Shown one piece after another: positions 1 to 9,677 of a stretch of 64,000 bases of DNA. The notes below the pieces were generated by a model, which was given only the letters and a program-made list of their open reading frames with translations, ran no database searches and was not told the origin of the DNA. Within the stretch, counting starts at the first letter, position 1, and every line of letters begins with the position of its first letter. Origin of the DNA: an uncultured Alphaproteobacteria bacterium (GTDB taxonomy: Bacteria; Pseudomonadota; Alphaproteobacteria; Rickettsiales; UBA1997); assembly GCA_949288805.1 (NCBI GenBank), contig CASELL010000002.1, positions 30,614 through 94,613 on the forward strand, written 5' to 3'. A program made the position numbers and the translations under genes.

Positions 1-2620
1 TTTCTTTTTTAGAGCATTTTTTGCCTTAAAAAATATTAAAAATAGAAGTGATGGGTTGCCTGTAAATGGTGTCTATGGTTTTACAAAAATGTTAATTAAT
101 TTAATAGTAGATCTAAAATCTACACATATAGCGGTTGTGTTTGATACAGGCGGTAAAACTTTTAGACACGATATTTTTGAAGGGTATAAAGCTAATAGAC
201 CACCAGTTCCTGAAGAAATGATTCCTCAATTTCCAATAATTAGAGAAGTTGTTGATGTTTTAAATATTAAATCAATTGAAAAATCTGGTTATGAAGCAGA
301 CGATATTATAGCTACATTATCAAAACAGGCAAAAAAAAATGGTTATGAAGTTTGGATTGTATCGGGCGATAAAGATTTGATGCAATTAGTTGATGATAAT
401 GTTTTTATGTATGAAACAAAAGATAATAAAATAATAGGTATTAAAGAAGTTGAAGAAAAATGGGGAGTAAAACCTGATAAATTATTAGATGTTTTATCTT
501 TAATGGGAGATAAGGCAGATAATGTTTCTGGTGTGCCATCAATAGGTGAAAAAACTGCTATCGAATTAATAAATGAATTTGGTAGTGTTGAAAATATTAT
601 AGAAAATGTTGATAATATAAAACAAGAAAAAAGAAAAAAAGCAATTAAAGAAAATATTGATAAATTAAAATTATCAAAACAATTAATAACTTTATGTGAT
701 AGTGTTGATTTAGATGGACTAAATATTGATGATTTAAGTTTTAATATGTTAAATCCTGCTAGATTTAGAGATTTTTTAAATAAAATGGAATTTTTTAGTC
801 TAGCAAGAGATGTTGAAAAGGTTTTTAATGTTAGTAATAACAATGAAGAAAATAAGAAATATAAAAAAATTACAACAATTGAAGATTTAAAAAGAAATTG
901 TGATAATATTAAAGATTTTTATTTTGAAATATTAACTTCTAATATTACAGGTAATGTAGATTTTATATCTTTTTGTAATAATGATTTATATTTTGCCATA
1001 CATATAAAAGAATCTAGTGATTTACTAAGTAATAATTTAAGTATTGAAGATGTTTTAGGAGTATTAAAGAATATTTTTGAAGATAAGAATATAAAAAAAA
1101 TATCATATGATATAAAGCAATCAATTAACATATTAAAACAATATAATATTAATATAATAAATTATGAAGATATAAAAATAATAGCATATTTACTTGATAA
1201 TGGTAAATATAATATAGTTTTATCTAATATTATTGAACATTATTTATATAATAATATTGAAATAAAAATTAATAATATTGATAGATATAATTCTATAATA
1301 AAAAAGTATGAATTAGAAAATAAAATTGTAAATATTTTTGATGTTGTCTGTTTTAGAATTGATATGATAAATACTTTATATAATATACTGTATTCTAGAA
1401 TTATTGATAATAAAGAATTATATGAAATATATGAAAATATAGAAAAACCTATAACTGATATTTTAGCAAATATGGAGTTTTTAGGTGTAAAAATTGATAT
1501 TAATCTATTAAAACAATTATCTAATGATTTTTCTAATGATATATTAAGATTAGAAAAAGAAATACATGATATTTCTGGTTCTAATTTTAATATTAATTCA
1601 CCTGCTCAATTAAGTGATATTTTGTTTAATAAATTATGTCTACCAAAAATAACAAAACCAACAAAAAGCGGTATTTATTCTACTGATATTGAAACTATGG
1701 AGACATTATATCAAAATGGCTTTGAAATTGCTGGAAAAATTATAGAATATAGACATTTTACAAAATTAAAAAATACTTATACAGATGCTTTACAAAAATT
1801 AGTTGATAATGATGGTAGAGTTCATACAACTTTCTCTAATACAAATGTTATAACAGGAAGATTAAGTTCAAATAATCCTAATTTACAAAATATTCCTATT
1901 AGAACAGAAGATGGAGAAAAAATAAGAAAAACTTTTATATCTAAAAATGGTTATAGTTTTATAGGAGTTGATTATTCTCAAATAGAGCTAAGAATATTGG
2001 CAGAATATGCTGATGTTAAAAGATTAAAAGAAAACTTTAAAAATGGACTTGATATACATACAGAAACAGCTAAAAAAGTATTTAATATAAATGATATTAC
2101 ACCAGATATGAGAAGAATTGCAAAAGCAATTAATTTTAGTATAGTTTATGGAACAACTTCTTTTGGACTTGCTAAAAGATTAGATAAAACTAATAATGAA
2201 GCAAAACAATATATGGATAACTATTTTGAGTTATACCCTGAAATTAAAGAATATATGAATAACATAAAAGATTTTGTGAAGAAAAATGGTTATATTAAAA
2301 CAATGTTTAATAGAATATGCTATATAAATTTGAACGGTCCACAAAAAAGTTTTCTTGAAAGATTAGCAATTAATGCTCCAATACAGGGAACTGGTGCAGA
2401 TATTATAAAAATGGCCATGATTAAAGTTAATGAAGCAATTGAAAATTATGACGCTAATATTTTATTACAAATACATGATGAATTATTAATTGAAGTAAAA
2501 GATGAAGAACTTGAAGAAGTAAAAAATATAGTTAAAAACACTATGGAAAATATTGTTGATTTTGGCGTAGATTTTCCTGTTGAGATAAAAACTGGTAAGA
2601 ATTGGGGAGACGTTCATTAA
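1..2620 (+). CDS. polA: DNA polymerase I, 5' end cut off by window edge
   Basis: The enzyme fills gaps and removes RNA primers in replication and repair. The frame is open from the first bases of the window (FFFRAFFALKNIKN leads into NGVYGF), so the TTG at 56 is not the start; only about the first ten residues are missing. The N-terminal third is the 5' nuclease domain (VSGDKDLMQL, and GDKADNVSGVPSIGEKTA). The C-terminal half is the polymerase: DYSQIELRILAEYA (motif A), the O-helix KAINFSIVYG, and QIHDELLIEV (motif C). The middle domain has lost the 3'-5' exonuclease signature: where FDTET is expected the sequence reads FYFEI, and the later Asp-bearing motifs cannot be recognised. Proofreading is therefore probably absent, as in several other bacterial Pol I proteins. 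Identification is very secure; loss of exonuclease is inferred from motifs only. Confidence 0.97.
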   Translation, partial: FFFRAFFALKNIKNRSDGLPVNGVYGFTKMLINLIVDLKSTHIAVVFDTGGKTFRHDIFEGYKANRPPVPEEMIPQFPIIREVVDVLNIKSIEKSGYEADDIIATLSKQAKKNGYEVWIVSGDKDLMQLVDDNVFMYETKDNKIIGIKEVEEKWGVKPDKLLDVLSLMGDKADNVSGVPSIGEKTAIELINEFGSVENIIENVDNIKQEKRKKAIKENIDKLKLSKQLITLCDSVDLDGLNIDDLSFNMLNPARFRDFLNKMEFFSLARDVEKVFNVSNNNEENKKYKKITTIEDLKRNCDNIKDFYFEILTSNITGNVDFISFCNNDLYFAIHIKESSDLLSNNLSIEDVLGVLKNIFEDKNIKKISYDIKQSINILKQYNINIINYEDIKIIAYLLDNGKYNIVLSNIIEHYLYNNIEIKINNIDRYNSIIKKYELENKIVNIFDVVCFRIDMINTLYNILYSRIIDNKELYEIYENIEKPITDILANMEFLGVKIDINLLKQLSNDFSNDILRLEKEIHDISGSNFNINSPAQLSDILFNKLCLPKITKPTKSGIYSTDIETMETLYQNGFEIAGKIIEYRHFTKLKNTYTDALQKLVDNDGRVHTTFSNTNVITGRLSSNNPNLQNIPIRTEDGEKIRKTFISKNGYSFIGVDYSQIELRILAEYADVKRLKENFKNGLDIHTETAKKVFNINDITPDMRRIAKAINFSIVYGTTSFGLAKRLDKTNNEAKQYMDNYFELYPEIKEYMNNIKDFVKKNGYIKTMFNRICYINLNGPQKSFLERLAINAPIQGTGADIIKMAMIKVNEAIENYDANILLQIHDELLIEVKDEELEEVKNIVKNTMENIVDFGVDFPVEIKTGKNWGDVH

Positions 2621-2701
2621 AATAAAAGAGATAAATATATAATAATATTGACTTTAATATTGTTGTTATTATTTTTATAATGAAATAATAATATTGTATT
2701 T

Positions 2702-4428
2702 ATGAGTTTTGAAAAGACTAGTATAAAAAATATAATTGATGGCATATTAGATGATGAATACTTATTGCCAGTTATACAAAGAGGCTTGGTTTGGAAAACT
2801 GAGCAAATAGAAAAATTATTTGAATCAATTTATTTAGGTTATCCAATAGGATCTTTTTTGTTTTGGAAATACAAAATTGAAGAAAAAATTACACTTTTTA
2901 TAAATTTGTTAATAAAATAAATGAATACAAACAGCCAGATATTTTTAAATATAATGGAACAAATAAAAAAATAATAGCGGTTTTAGATGGACAACAAAGA
3001 CTAACTTCTTTATATATAGGCTTAACAGGCGATGCCAAAATTCATAAGAAGGGATATAAAAGAGACAATATTAACAATTTTGAAGATACAAAATTATTTG
3101 TTAACTTATTAAAAGACCATAAAAATATTAATAATTATGAAGAAGAGGAGGAGTTTGACGATAATAAAACAATTTATGAAAATAATAAAAAGTTTTTTAA
3201 ATTTAAAAAAATAAGAAACAACGAAAATACCATTATAGAAAACGGTTCTTTATGGTTTAATATGACTAAAATATTAGATTTTAAATATTCAACAGATTAT
3301 AAAAAATATATAGATAATTTAAAAGATTTTTCTGAAGAAGAGCAGGATTTAATTCAAAATAATTTTAATGAACTATTTAATATATTTTGTAAAAAAGAGA
3401 TTATTAGTTATTATAAAGAAGAAACTCAAGATTTAGATAAGGTATTAGATATTTTTGTTAGAATTAATTCTGGCGGAACAAAATTAAGTAAAAGTGATTT
3501 TTTAATGTCTGTGATTACAAATAATTGGATAGAGGCAAAAGAAACAATATCTAATACTCTAATAGATATTGAAAACTCTTGCGGTTTTAGAATTAGCCAA
3601 GATGTTTTTTTAAGGGGTTGTTTATTATTAACAGATAATAATATTATTATTAATGTAAATAATTTTAAAAATAAAACAATATTAGATATAAAAAATAATT
3701 TTAATGAAATAGTAGACTATATAAAACTTTCTTGTAATATATTTGGTTATTTTGGTTTCAATAATTATAATTTAAATTCAAGAATAATTTTAATTGTTCT
3801 GGCTTTATATTTAAAAGAAAACAATATAAAAAACTTTAATAAAAATATTAATTTATTATTAATTAAAAAATGGATTTATACAACAATATTGTCCGGAGTA
3901 TTAAACGGACAAACAAACGACTTTTTATTAAAACTAAGAGAGATTATCAAAAATTATAAAGGCGATATACCGTTAGAAGAAATTAAACAAATGTCAAAAA
4001 AATTAAACAAGAATATGGACATTAACGAAGATACAATAGAAGCAATTGTTGATAAAAAAGCTGAATATAATTCTCAATTTATATGGTCTATATTACTTAT
4101 TTTATATCCGGATTATAAACATGATCAAATAAGTTTTGATGAGGATCATATTTTCCCAAAATCTTTATTAACAAACAAACAATTAAAAAGCGGTGGTGGA
4201 AATTATATAGCAAATATACAATTACTAAAATCACAAACAAACAAAGAAAAAAATAATAAACTGCCTTTTGATTGGATTATTGAAGAATTCAAAACAGAAA
4301 AAGATATAAGTGATTATAAAAAAGAAAATTTAATTCCAGAAGATATAGAACTCACCCTTGACAATTTTGATATTTTTATAGAAAAAAGAAGAAAAATGAT
4401 TATTGATAAAATATTGGAGAAAATTTAA
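2702..4428 (+). pseudogene. GmrSD-like (DUF262-DUF1524) restriction protein, frameshifted
   Basis: Two reading frames together make one protein. The first (2702-2920) starts MSFEKTSIKNIIDGIL and holds the DUF262 N-terminus (LPVIQRGLVWK). The second frame is open from about 2896 to 4428 and continues with VLDGQQRLTSLYIGL, the DGQQR nucleotide-binding motif, then VRINSGGTKLSKSD. It ends in a DUF1524 HNH-like nuclease (FDEDHIFPKSLL, then GGGNYIANIQLL and TNKEKNNKLP). The shift lies in or near the T run at 2895-2899. The family includes GmrSD type IV restriction enzymes, which cut modified phage DNA. All catalytic motifs are otherwise intact, so the break is recent, a sequencing error, or phase variation at the homopolymer. 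An isolated C-terminal product from the ATG at 3262 would lack DGQQR. Confidence 0.85.
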
Positions 4429-4435
4429 ATATTAT

Positions 4436-4467
4436 AAAAAAAGATAGTTAAAAAACTATCTTTTTTT
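4436..4467. terminator. bidirectional intrinsic terminator
   Basis: GATAGTT (4443-4449) pairs with AACTATC (4454-4460) around an AAAA loop, flanked by seven A on the left and seven T on the right. It sits between convergent genes, so it can end transcription of both the restriction gene and the carboxyltransferase gene. Confidence 0.9.
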
Positions 4468-4481
4468 ATGATAAACGTTTA

Positions 4482-6005
4482 TTATAATGGTAAATTATCG
4501 TGTTTTTTAGATGGAATTTTTACTGCCTTATTTATTAAAAATCTCAAACCATCACATATTCTTTTTCTTGTTTCTTGTGGTTTTATAACTTCATCTATAT
4601 AACCTCTTGAAGCGGCGAAAAATGGAGTAGAAAACTTATCTTTATATTCTTTAATCTTTTCTTCTCTTTCTTCTGGTGTTAGGTTTTTATACATAATATT
4701 TACAGCACCTTCTGCTCCCATAACTGCTATTTCTGCTGTTTCCCAAGCGTAGTTTAAATCCCCTCTTAAATGTCTGGAGTTCATAACTATATAAGCACCA
4801 CCATAAGCTTTTCTGGTTATAATAGTAATTTTAGGAACACTAGATTCTGCGTAAGCATAAAGTAATTTAGCGCCATGTGATATGATGCCATTATATTCTT
4901 GGTCTTTTCCTGGTAAAAATCCTGGAACATCTACCAATGTAATCAATGGGATATTAAAGGCATCGCAGAATCTAATAAATCTAGCAGCTTTTCTGGAAGC
5001 GTTAATATCAAGACAACCAGCTAATTCTAATGGTTGATTAGCAATAACACCAACAGATCTGCCGTTCATTCTAGCAAAGCCTGTAATTATATTTTTAGCA
5101 TATTCTGGTTTTAATTCGAAGAAATTTCCTTCATCAACTATTTTATAAATTAATTCTTTTATATCGTAGGCTTGATTAGGATTATCTGGTACAAGAGTAT
5201 TTAAAGAAACATCTATTCTATCAGTTTGATCAGAAGTTTCTATCTCTGGAACTTTATCAAGATAATTTGATGGTAAGAAATCAAATAATCTTCTTGTTTG
5301 TAATAATAAATCTATGTCATTAGTAAAAGTCTTGTCTGCTACACCACTAATTGGTCCATGTATACTAGCACCACCTAAATCTTCTTTTGAAACTTCTTCA
5401 TGAGTAACTGTTTTTATAACATCTGGACCAGTTAAAAACATATAGCCGCTACCTTCAGTCATAAAAATAAAATCAGTTAAAGCTGGAGCATAAACAGCAC
5501 CACCAGCACAAGGTCCCATAATTAATGATATTTGAGGAATTACACCAGAGGCATCAACTATTCTTTGAAATATTTTACCATAACCACCAAGAGCATCAAC
5601 ACCTTCTTGTATTCTAGCACCACCAGAATCTAATATACCTATAACAGGAACTTTTGCTTTTAAAGCCATATTTATAATTCTTTCAATTTTTTGTGCTTGT
5701 GCTTGACCAAGAGAACCACCTATAACAGTGAAATCTTGAGAATATACAAAAACAAGTCGTCCATTAATTGTTCCTGAGCCGGTAATTACACCATCGCCAC
5801 TGAATTTTTTGGATTCCATACCAAAATCAGTACATCTGTGCTCCACATAGACACCATATTCTTCAAAAGAATCTCTGTCTAATAAAACTTCAATTCTTTC
5901 TCTAGCAGTCAACTTACCTTGTTGGTGTTGTTTATTTATTCTTTCAATACCACCGCCAAGTAAAGATTGTTCTTTTCTTTTTGCTAATTCAATAGAGTTT
6001 TTCAT
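4482..6005 (-). CDS. pccB: acyl-CoA carboxylase carboxyltransferase (propionyl-CoA carboxylase beta type)
   Basis: This subunit transfers CO2 from carboxybiotin to an acyl-CoA. The 507-residue length and the two crotonase-fold halves fit the PccB/MmdA family. Landmarks are [46 protein letters not shown], the second-half [13 protein letters not shown] and [15 protein letters not shown]. The acyl-pocket position that is Asp in true PccB (GGAYDVM) is Ile here (GGAYIVM, residue 406), as in acetyl-CoA-accepting relatives, so the substrate is uncertain. No biotin carboxylase or biotin carrier gene lies nearby; the partner must be encoded elsewhere. An alternative is a carboxyltransferase of a methylmalonyl-CoA decarboxylase. 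The gene stands alone and is divergent from the transglycosylase gene. Confidence 0.9.
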   Translation of the reverse strand: MKNSIELAKRKEQSLLGGGIERINKQHQQGKLTARERIEVLLDRDSFEEYGVYVEHRCTDFGMESKKFSGDGVITGSGTINGRLVFVYSQDFTVIGGSLGQAQAQKIERIINMALKAKVPVIGILDSGGARIQEGVDALGGYGKIFQRIVDASGVIPQISLIMGPCAGGAVYAPALTDFIFMTEGSGYMFLTGPDVIKTVTHEEVSKEDLGGASIHGPISGVADKTFTNDIDLLLQTRRLFDFLPSNYLDKVPEIETSDQTDRIDVSLNTLVPDNPNQAYDIKELIYKIVDEGNFFELKPEYAKNIITGFARMNGRSVGVIANQPLELAGCLDINASRKAARFIRFCDAFNIPLITLVDVPGFLPGKDQEYNGIISHGAKLLYAYAESSVPKITIITRKAYGGAYIVMNSRHLRGDLNYAWETAEIAVMGAEGAVNIMYKNLTPEEREEKIKEYKDKFSTPFFAASRGYIDEVIKPQETRKRICDGLRFLINKAVKIPSKKHDNLPL

Positions 6006-6122
6006 TTTTTTCTAATGTTGTTTATAAAATAATTAATTTTATAATATATTTACAATTATTATTTTCAAGATAAAAATTAATTTTTTGACTTTTATAAAAT
6101 CTAAATTACTATATATCATAGT

Positions 6123-8153
6123 TTGTTTATTAAAAATTTAGTGAAATTATTTACATTTATTTTTTTGTTTGTTTTTATTACTAATGGATCAGAAGGTAGA
6201 GATCTGTTTTATAGGAACAAAACAAACAAAGATGCTGTCAATTATACATTATCTGACTATGATGAAAAACAGTATAATGCTATCAAAAAACTTATAAAAA
6301 AAAGGGAGTGGTTTGAGGCTTATAAAGTAGAAAAAAAAATTAAAAATATTGGCTTTAGAAAAGCTATAAATACATATATATCTTTAAATAAGTTTAAAAG
6401 TATGGATAATATGAATTCCATAGAGGCAGCTGGTTTGGTTGATTTTAATATGGAAAATTATTTCTTAAAAGATTTTGATGATTTTAATATTAAAATTGAA
6501 AACTATTATTTAGATAATACTTTAAAATTTAATAACGTAAAAAATTATTTTAAAAAATTTAATACTAAAAATGTTGATTTAATTATTAAATATTACTCTG
6601 ATTACTTAAAAGAGCAACAAAATGACGAAATCAAACAAAAAATAAGATATGATTTTATAAATAGAGAGATGACTTTTGAGGAACAAGAAAAATATAGAAA
6701 AGCTTTTCCGGATATAATAAACGATCACATACTTGTAAAAAGAATGGAAAGTTTTGTGTTTAAAAAAAATTTTAAAAACTTAAAAGAAAATATAAATATA
6801 ATTACAATTGATAGCTATAAAAAAATGTTTTCCAATATTTTAGAAATAGAAGAGGAAAAACCAAAAATTATATCTCATTTGGTAAAATTAACACCAAAAG
6901 AATTAAGAAACAATGATGCATTTTTGATTACTCAAGCTAGATATTATAGGAACAAAAACAAAGATAAAGATGTTTTAGATATATTGTTTTCTTTAAATAA
7001 TAATTTTGAAAACGAAAAATATTGGTGGTTATATAAACATATATATATAAGGGAATTATTAAAATCAAAAAATTATGAAAAAGCATATAAGTTAGCTTCT
7101 AGTTATAATGGACCAAAAAATATTGATTACATAGATGCTCAATGGCTTGCTGGTTGGATAGCTTTAAGATTTTTAAATAAGTATGATATAGCCTATAATC
7201 ATTTTTTAAATATAAATAGAATAGTATCTTATCCATTAAGTGTTTCTAGGGCTACATATTGGTTAGGAAGAACTGCGTATGCTAAGGGCGATGAAGAAGA
7301 TGCTTTAAAGTGGTATAGTTTATCATCGAAATATCCAACTACTTTTTATGGACAATTATCTCATTACGCTAAATATTCTATTTTAACCCAAAAAGGTCAA
7401 GAATATAAAGATTTTATTCTTCCTTCTCCTCCGCCGATAACAGAAGAAGATATTAAAAATATAGACGAAAATGGTATTGTTAAATTAGCTTTTTTATATT
7501 ATAAATATGAAGGAAGAAGAGATGAAGCTAGTGATATTTTTAAAGAGTTAATATCTAATAAATTGAATAAAGATGGAGAAATAGCTGAATTGATTGAAGT
7601 AGTTCAGACACTAAATAATGACAGATTACTTGTTGCTTTATCGAAGTTAGCAAGTTATAAATCTGTATTTTTTATAGATAATTTATTTCCTATTTTAAGA
7701 ATGGTAAAAAAGAATGATCCAAATATAGCTTTAATACATGCTATAATAAAACAAGAAAGTGGTTTTATTGTTCAAGCAGAAAGTGTTGTAGGTGCAGTTG
7801 GTTTTATGCAAATAATGCCAGCCACTGCTCAAGTATTATGTAAACAAATGAAAATTACATATAATAAATATAAATTACAACACGACCCGCAGTATAATAT
7901 AACTCTTGGTAGTTTTTATATAAATCAATTAATTAAACAGTTTAATGGTTCTAAAATTTTAGCAATAGCTTCTTACAATGCTGGACCAAATGCTACAAAT
8001 AGATGGATAAAAGAGTTTTGGGATCCAAGAGATAGTACTAGTATGGAAAACGTTATTGATTGGATGGAATGTATAACTTATAAAGAAACAAGGAATTATG
8101 TTCAAAGAATACTCGAAAATCTTGTTGTTTATGAGTATAAATTAGGAATATAA
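6123..8153 (+). CDS. slt: soluble lytic murein transglycosylase
   Basis: A periplasmic enzyme that cleaves peptidoglycan glycan strands to give 1,6-anhydro products. The N-terminus is hydrophobic (LFTFIFLFVFITNGSEG) and acts as signal peptide. A long helical superhelix region of about 500 residues follows, including tetratricopeptide-like stretches (WLAGWIALRFLNKYDIAYNH; YWLGRTAYAKGDEEDALKWY). The C-terminal SLT domain has the catalytic Glu in KQESGF (Glu545 counted from 6123), then VGAVGFMQIMPATAQ, NITLGSFYINQL, and ASYNAGPNA. The start is uncertain: TTG at 6123 or GTG at 6141; neither has a clear ribosome site and both keep the signal peptide. Typical Slt70-like size for Alphaproteobacteria. 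Confidence 0.93.
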   Translation: MFIKNLVKLFTFIFLFVFITNGSEGRDLFYRNKTNKDAVNYTLSDYDEKQYNAIKKLIKKREWFEAYKVEKKIKNIGFRKAINTYISLNKFKSMDNMNSIEAAGLVDFNMENYFLKDFDDFNIKIENYYLDNTLKFNNVKNYFKKFNTKNVDLIIKYYSDYLKEQQNDEIKQKIRYDFINREMTFEEQEKYRKAFPDIINDHILVKRMESFVFKKNFKNLKENINIITIDSYKKMFSNILEIEEEKPKIISHLVKLTPKELRNNDAFLITQARYYRNKNKDKDVLDILFSLNNNFENEKYWWLYKHIYIRELLKSKNYEKAYKLASSYNGPKNIDYIDAQWLAGWIALRFLNKYDIAYNHFLNINRIVSYPLSVSRATYWLGRTAYAKGDEEDALKWYSLSSKYPTTFYGQLSHYAKYSILTQKGQEYKDFILPSPPPITEEDIKNIDENGIVKLAFLYYKYEGRRDEASDIFKELISNKLNKDGEIAELIEVVQTLNNDRLLVALSKLASYKSVFFIDNLFPILRMVKKNDPNIALIHAIIKQESGFIVQAESVVGAVGFMQIMPATAQVLCKQMKITYNKYKLQHDPQYNITLGSFYINQLIKQFNGSKILAIASYNAGPNATNRWIKEFWDPRDSTSMENVIDWMECITYKETRNYVQRILENLVVYEYKLGI

Positions 8154-8251
8154 TACAACTTATAATATATATTATTTATATTAAAAAAAGCTTGATTTTT
8201 ATAATTAAAATTATATTATTGATATTATGTTAATTAAATAATGAGGTTATT

Positions 8252-8584
8252 ATGTCTAGAGTTTGTGATTTAACTAATATTGGTGTTATTACTGGTAATA
8301 AAGTTTCTCACTCTGATATTAAAACAAAAAGAAGATTTTTACCAAATTTACAAAATGTTAGTTTAAGAAGTGATGCTTTAAATATGGATATAAAATTAAG
8401 GCTAGCCACAAGAACAATTAGAACAATTAATAAATATGGTTCTTTGGATTCTTTTTTAGTTAATTATGGTTATAGTAGATTAAGTGAAAAAGGAAAATTA
8501 TTAAGAAGAAAGGTTATGAAAAAATTAATTGAAACTAACAAATTGGAAGAAGTTAAAATAATTAAAGGTAAAAAAACCGCTTAA
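8252..8584 (+). CDS. rpmB: 50S ribosomal protein L28
   Basis: Structural protein of the large ribosomal subunit. The start MSRVCDLTNIGVITGNKVSHS and the following TKRRFLPNLQNV are typical L28. At 110 residues it is longer than the enterobacterial protein (about 78) but matches alphaproteobacterial L28 proteins, which carry a longer C-terminal half (TIRTINKYGSLDSFL). GAGG about six bases upstream of the ATG supports the start. The next gene, mnmA, begins one base after the stop, so the two are probably cotranscribed. Confidence 0.96.
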   Translation: MSRVCDLTNIGVITGNKVSHSDIKTKRRFLPNLQNVSLRSDALNMDIKLRLATRTIRTINKYGSLDSFLVNYGYSRLSEKGKLLRRKVMKKLIETNKLEEVKIIKGKKTA

Positions 8585-8585
8585 T

Positions 8586-9596
8586 ATGAAAAGAGTTTTA
8601 GTTGCTATGTCTGGCGGTGTAGATAGTTCTACAACCGCCTTTAAATTATTAAAAGAAGGTTATGAAGTAGCTGGTATTACACTTTCTATGGGTTGTAATG
8701 ATGTTAAAGAAGCTATTGAAACAGCTAAAAAATTAGATATAAAGCATTATGTTTTAGATGTTAAAAATAATTTTGATAATAATGTTATAAATTATTTTAT
8801 TAATAGTTATAAATTGGGAGAAACTCCAAATCCATGTGTTATGTGTAATAGATATGTGAAATTTGAAGAAGTTATTAATTTTATGAAAGATAATAATTTT
8901 GACTACATAGCAACAGGACATTATGCTAATATTTATTGTGATAATAATATTTATACTTTAAATAAAGCAAAAGATTTAAGCAAAGATCAAAGTTATTTTT
9001 TATCAATGTTAAAATATGATTTTTTACAATATATAAAATTTCCATTAGGACAAGAAATTAGTAAAAATAATGTTAGAAAAGAAGCAGAAAGTTTTGATAT
9101 AAATATATCTAAAAAAAAAGATAGTCAAGATATATGTTTTATAGATAAAGATTATAAAGATTTTTTGAAAGATAAAGTTGAGTTTAAAACTGGTATCATA
9201 CAGCATTTAAATGGTGAAGTTTTAGGAAAGCATAATGGTATAATTAATTATACAATAGGGCAAAGAAGGGGGTTGGGTATATCTTATAAAAAACCAATTT
9301 TTGTTGTTAGATTTGATGTGATTAATAATATAGTTTATGTTAGTGATAACGAAGAAGATTTATTTAATGATAAAGTTTATATAAAAGATGTAAATATTTT
9401 ATCTAATATAGAAGAAAATAAAGAGTACTTTATAAAATTAAGATCTACTCATAGTGGAGATATTGGTAAAATAAAATTATTAGATAATAGTAAAGCAGAA
9501 ATAATTTTAAATAACAAAACAAGAGCAATTACAAAAGGACAGCTTGCTTGTGTTTATGATAACGATAAAGTTATTTGTGGTGGTTGGATTTTATAG
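8586..9596 (+). CDS. mnmA: tRNA-specific 2-thiouridylase
   Basis: MnmA activates U34 of Lys, Glu and Gln tRNAs with ATP and inserts sulfur relayed from IscS. The PP-loop is SGGVDSS (residues 9-15). The two catalytic cysteines are Cys84 (NPCVMCN) and Cys184 (QDICFI), both present. Other family blocks are FDYIATGHYA, KDQSYFLSML and IGQRRGLGIS. At 336 residues it is slightly shorter than E. coli MnmA (368). It works with MnmE, encoded at 18430, on the same wobble uridine, and two of its substrate tRNAs (Glu, Lys) are encoded at 45.4-45.6 kb. Confidence 0.97.
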   Translation: MKRVLVAMSGGVDSSTTAFKLLKEGYEVAGITLSMGCNDVKEAIETAKKLDIKHYVLDVKNNFDNNVINYFINSYKLGETPNPCVMCNRYVKFEEVINFMKDNNFDYIATGHYANIYCDNNIYTLNKAKDLSKDQSYFLSMLKYDFLQYIKFPLGQEISKNNVRKEAESFDINISKKKDSQDICFIDKDYKDFLKDKVEFKTGIIQHLNGEVLGKHNGIINYTIGQRRGLGISYKKPIFVVRFDVINNIVYVSDNEEDLFNDKVYIKDVNILSNIEENKEYFIKLRSTHSGDIGKIKLLDNSKAEIILNNKTRAITKGQLACVYDNDKVICGGWIL

Positions 9597-9620
9597 ATAA
9601 TCTTACATTAATAAAAATAC

Positions 9621-9649
9621 TTGAAAAAAATAAAAATAATTGTTAAAAT
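9621..9649 (+). promoter_or_regulatory. sigma-70-type promoter for the VirB2-like gene
   Basis: TTGAAA (9621-9626) and TAAAAT (9644-9649) are separated by exactly 17 bases and lie 28 bases upstream of the ATG at 9678, in a short gap after mnmA. In such AT-rich DNA near-matches are common, so confidence is moderate. Confidence 0.5.
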
Positions 9650-9677
9650 TCTGGTAATATAATTTTTTGTTTCCAAC

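Noticed and set aside
2648-2681. TTGACT and TATAAT upstream of the restriction gene as a promoter
   Set aside because: The spacing is 22 bases, too long for a sigma-70 promoter. The boxes may be coincidental in AT-rich DNA.
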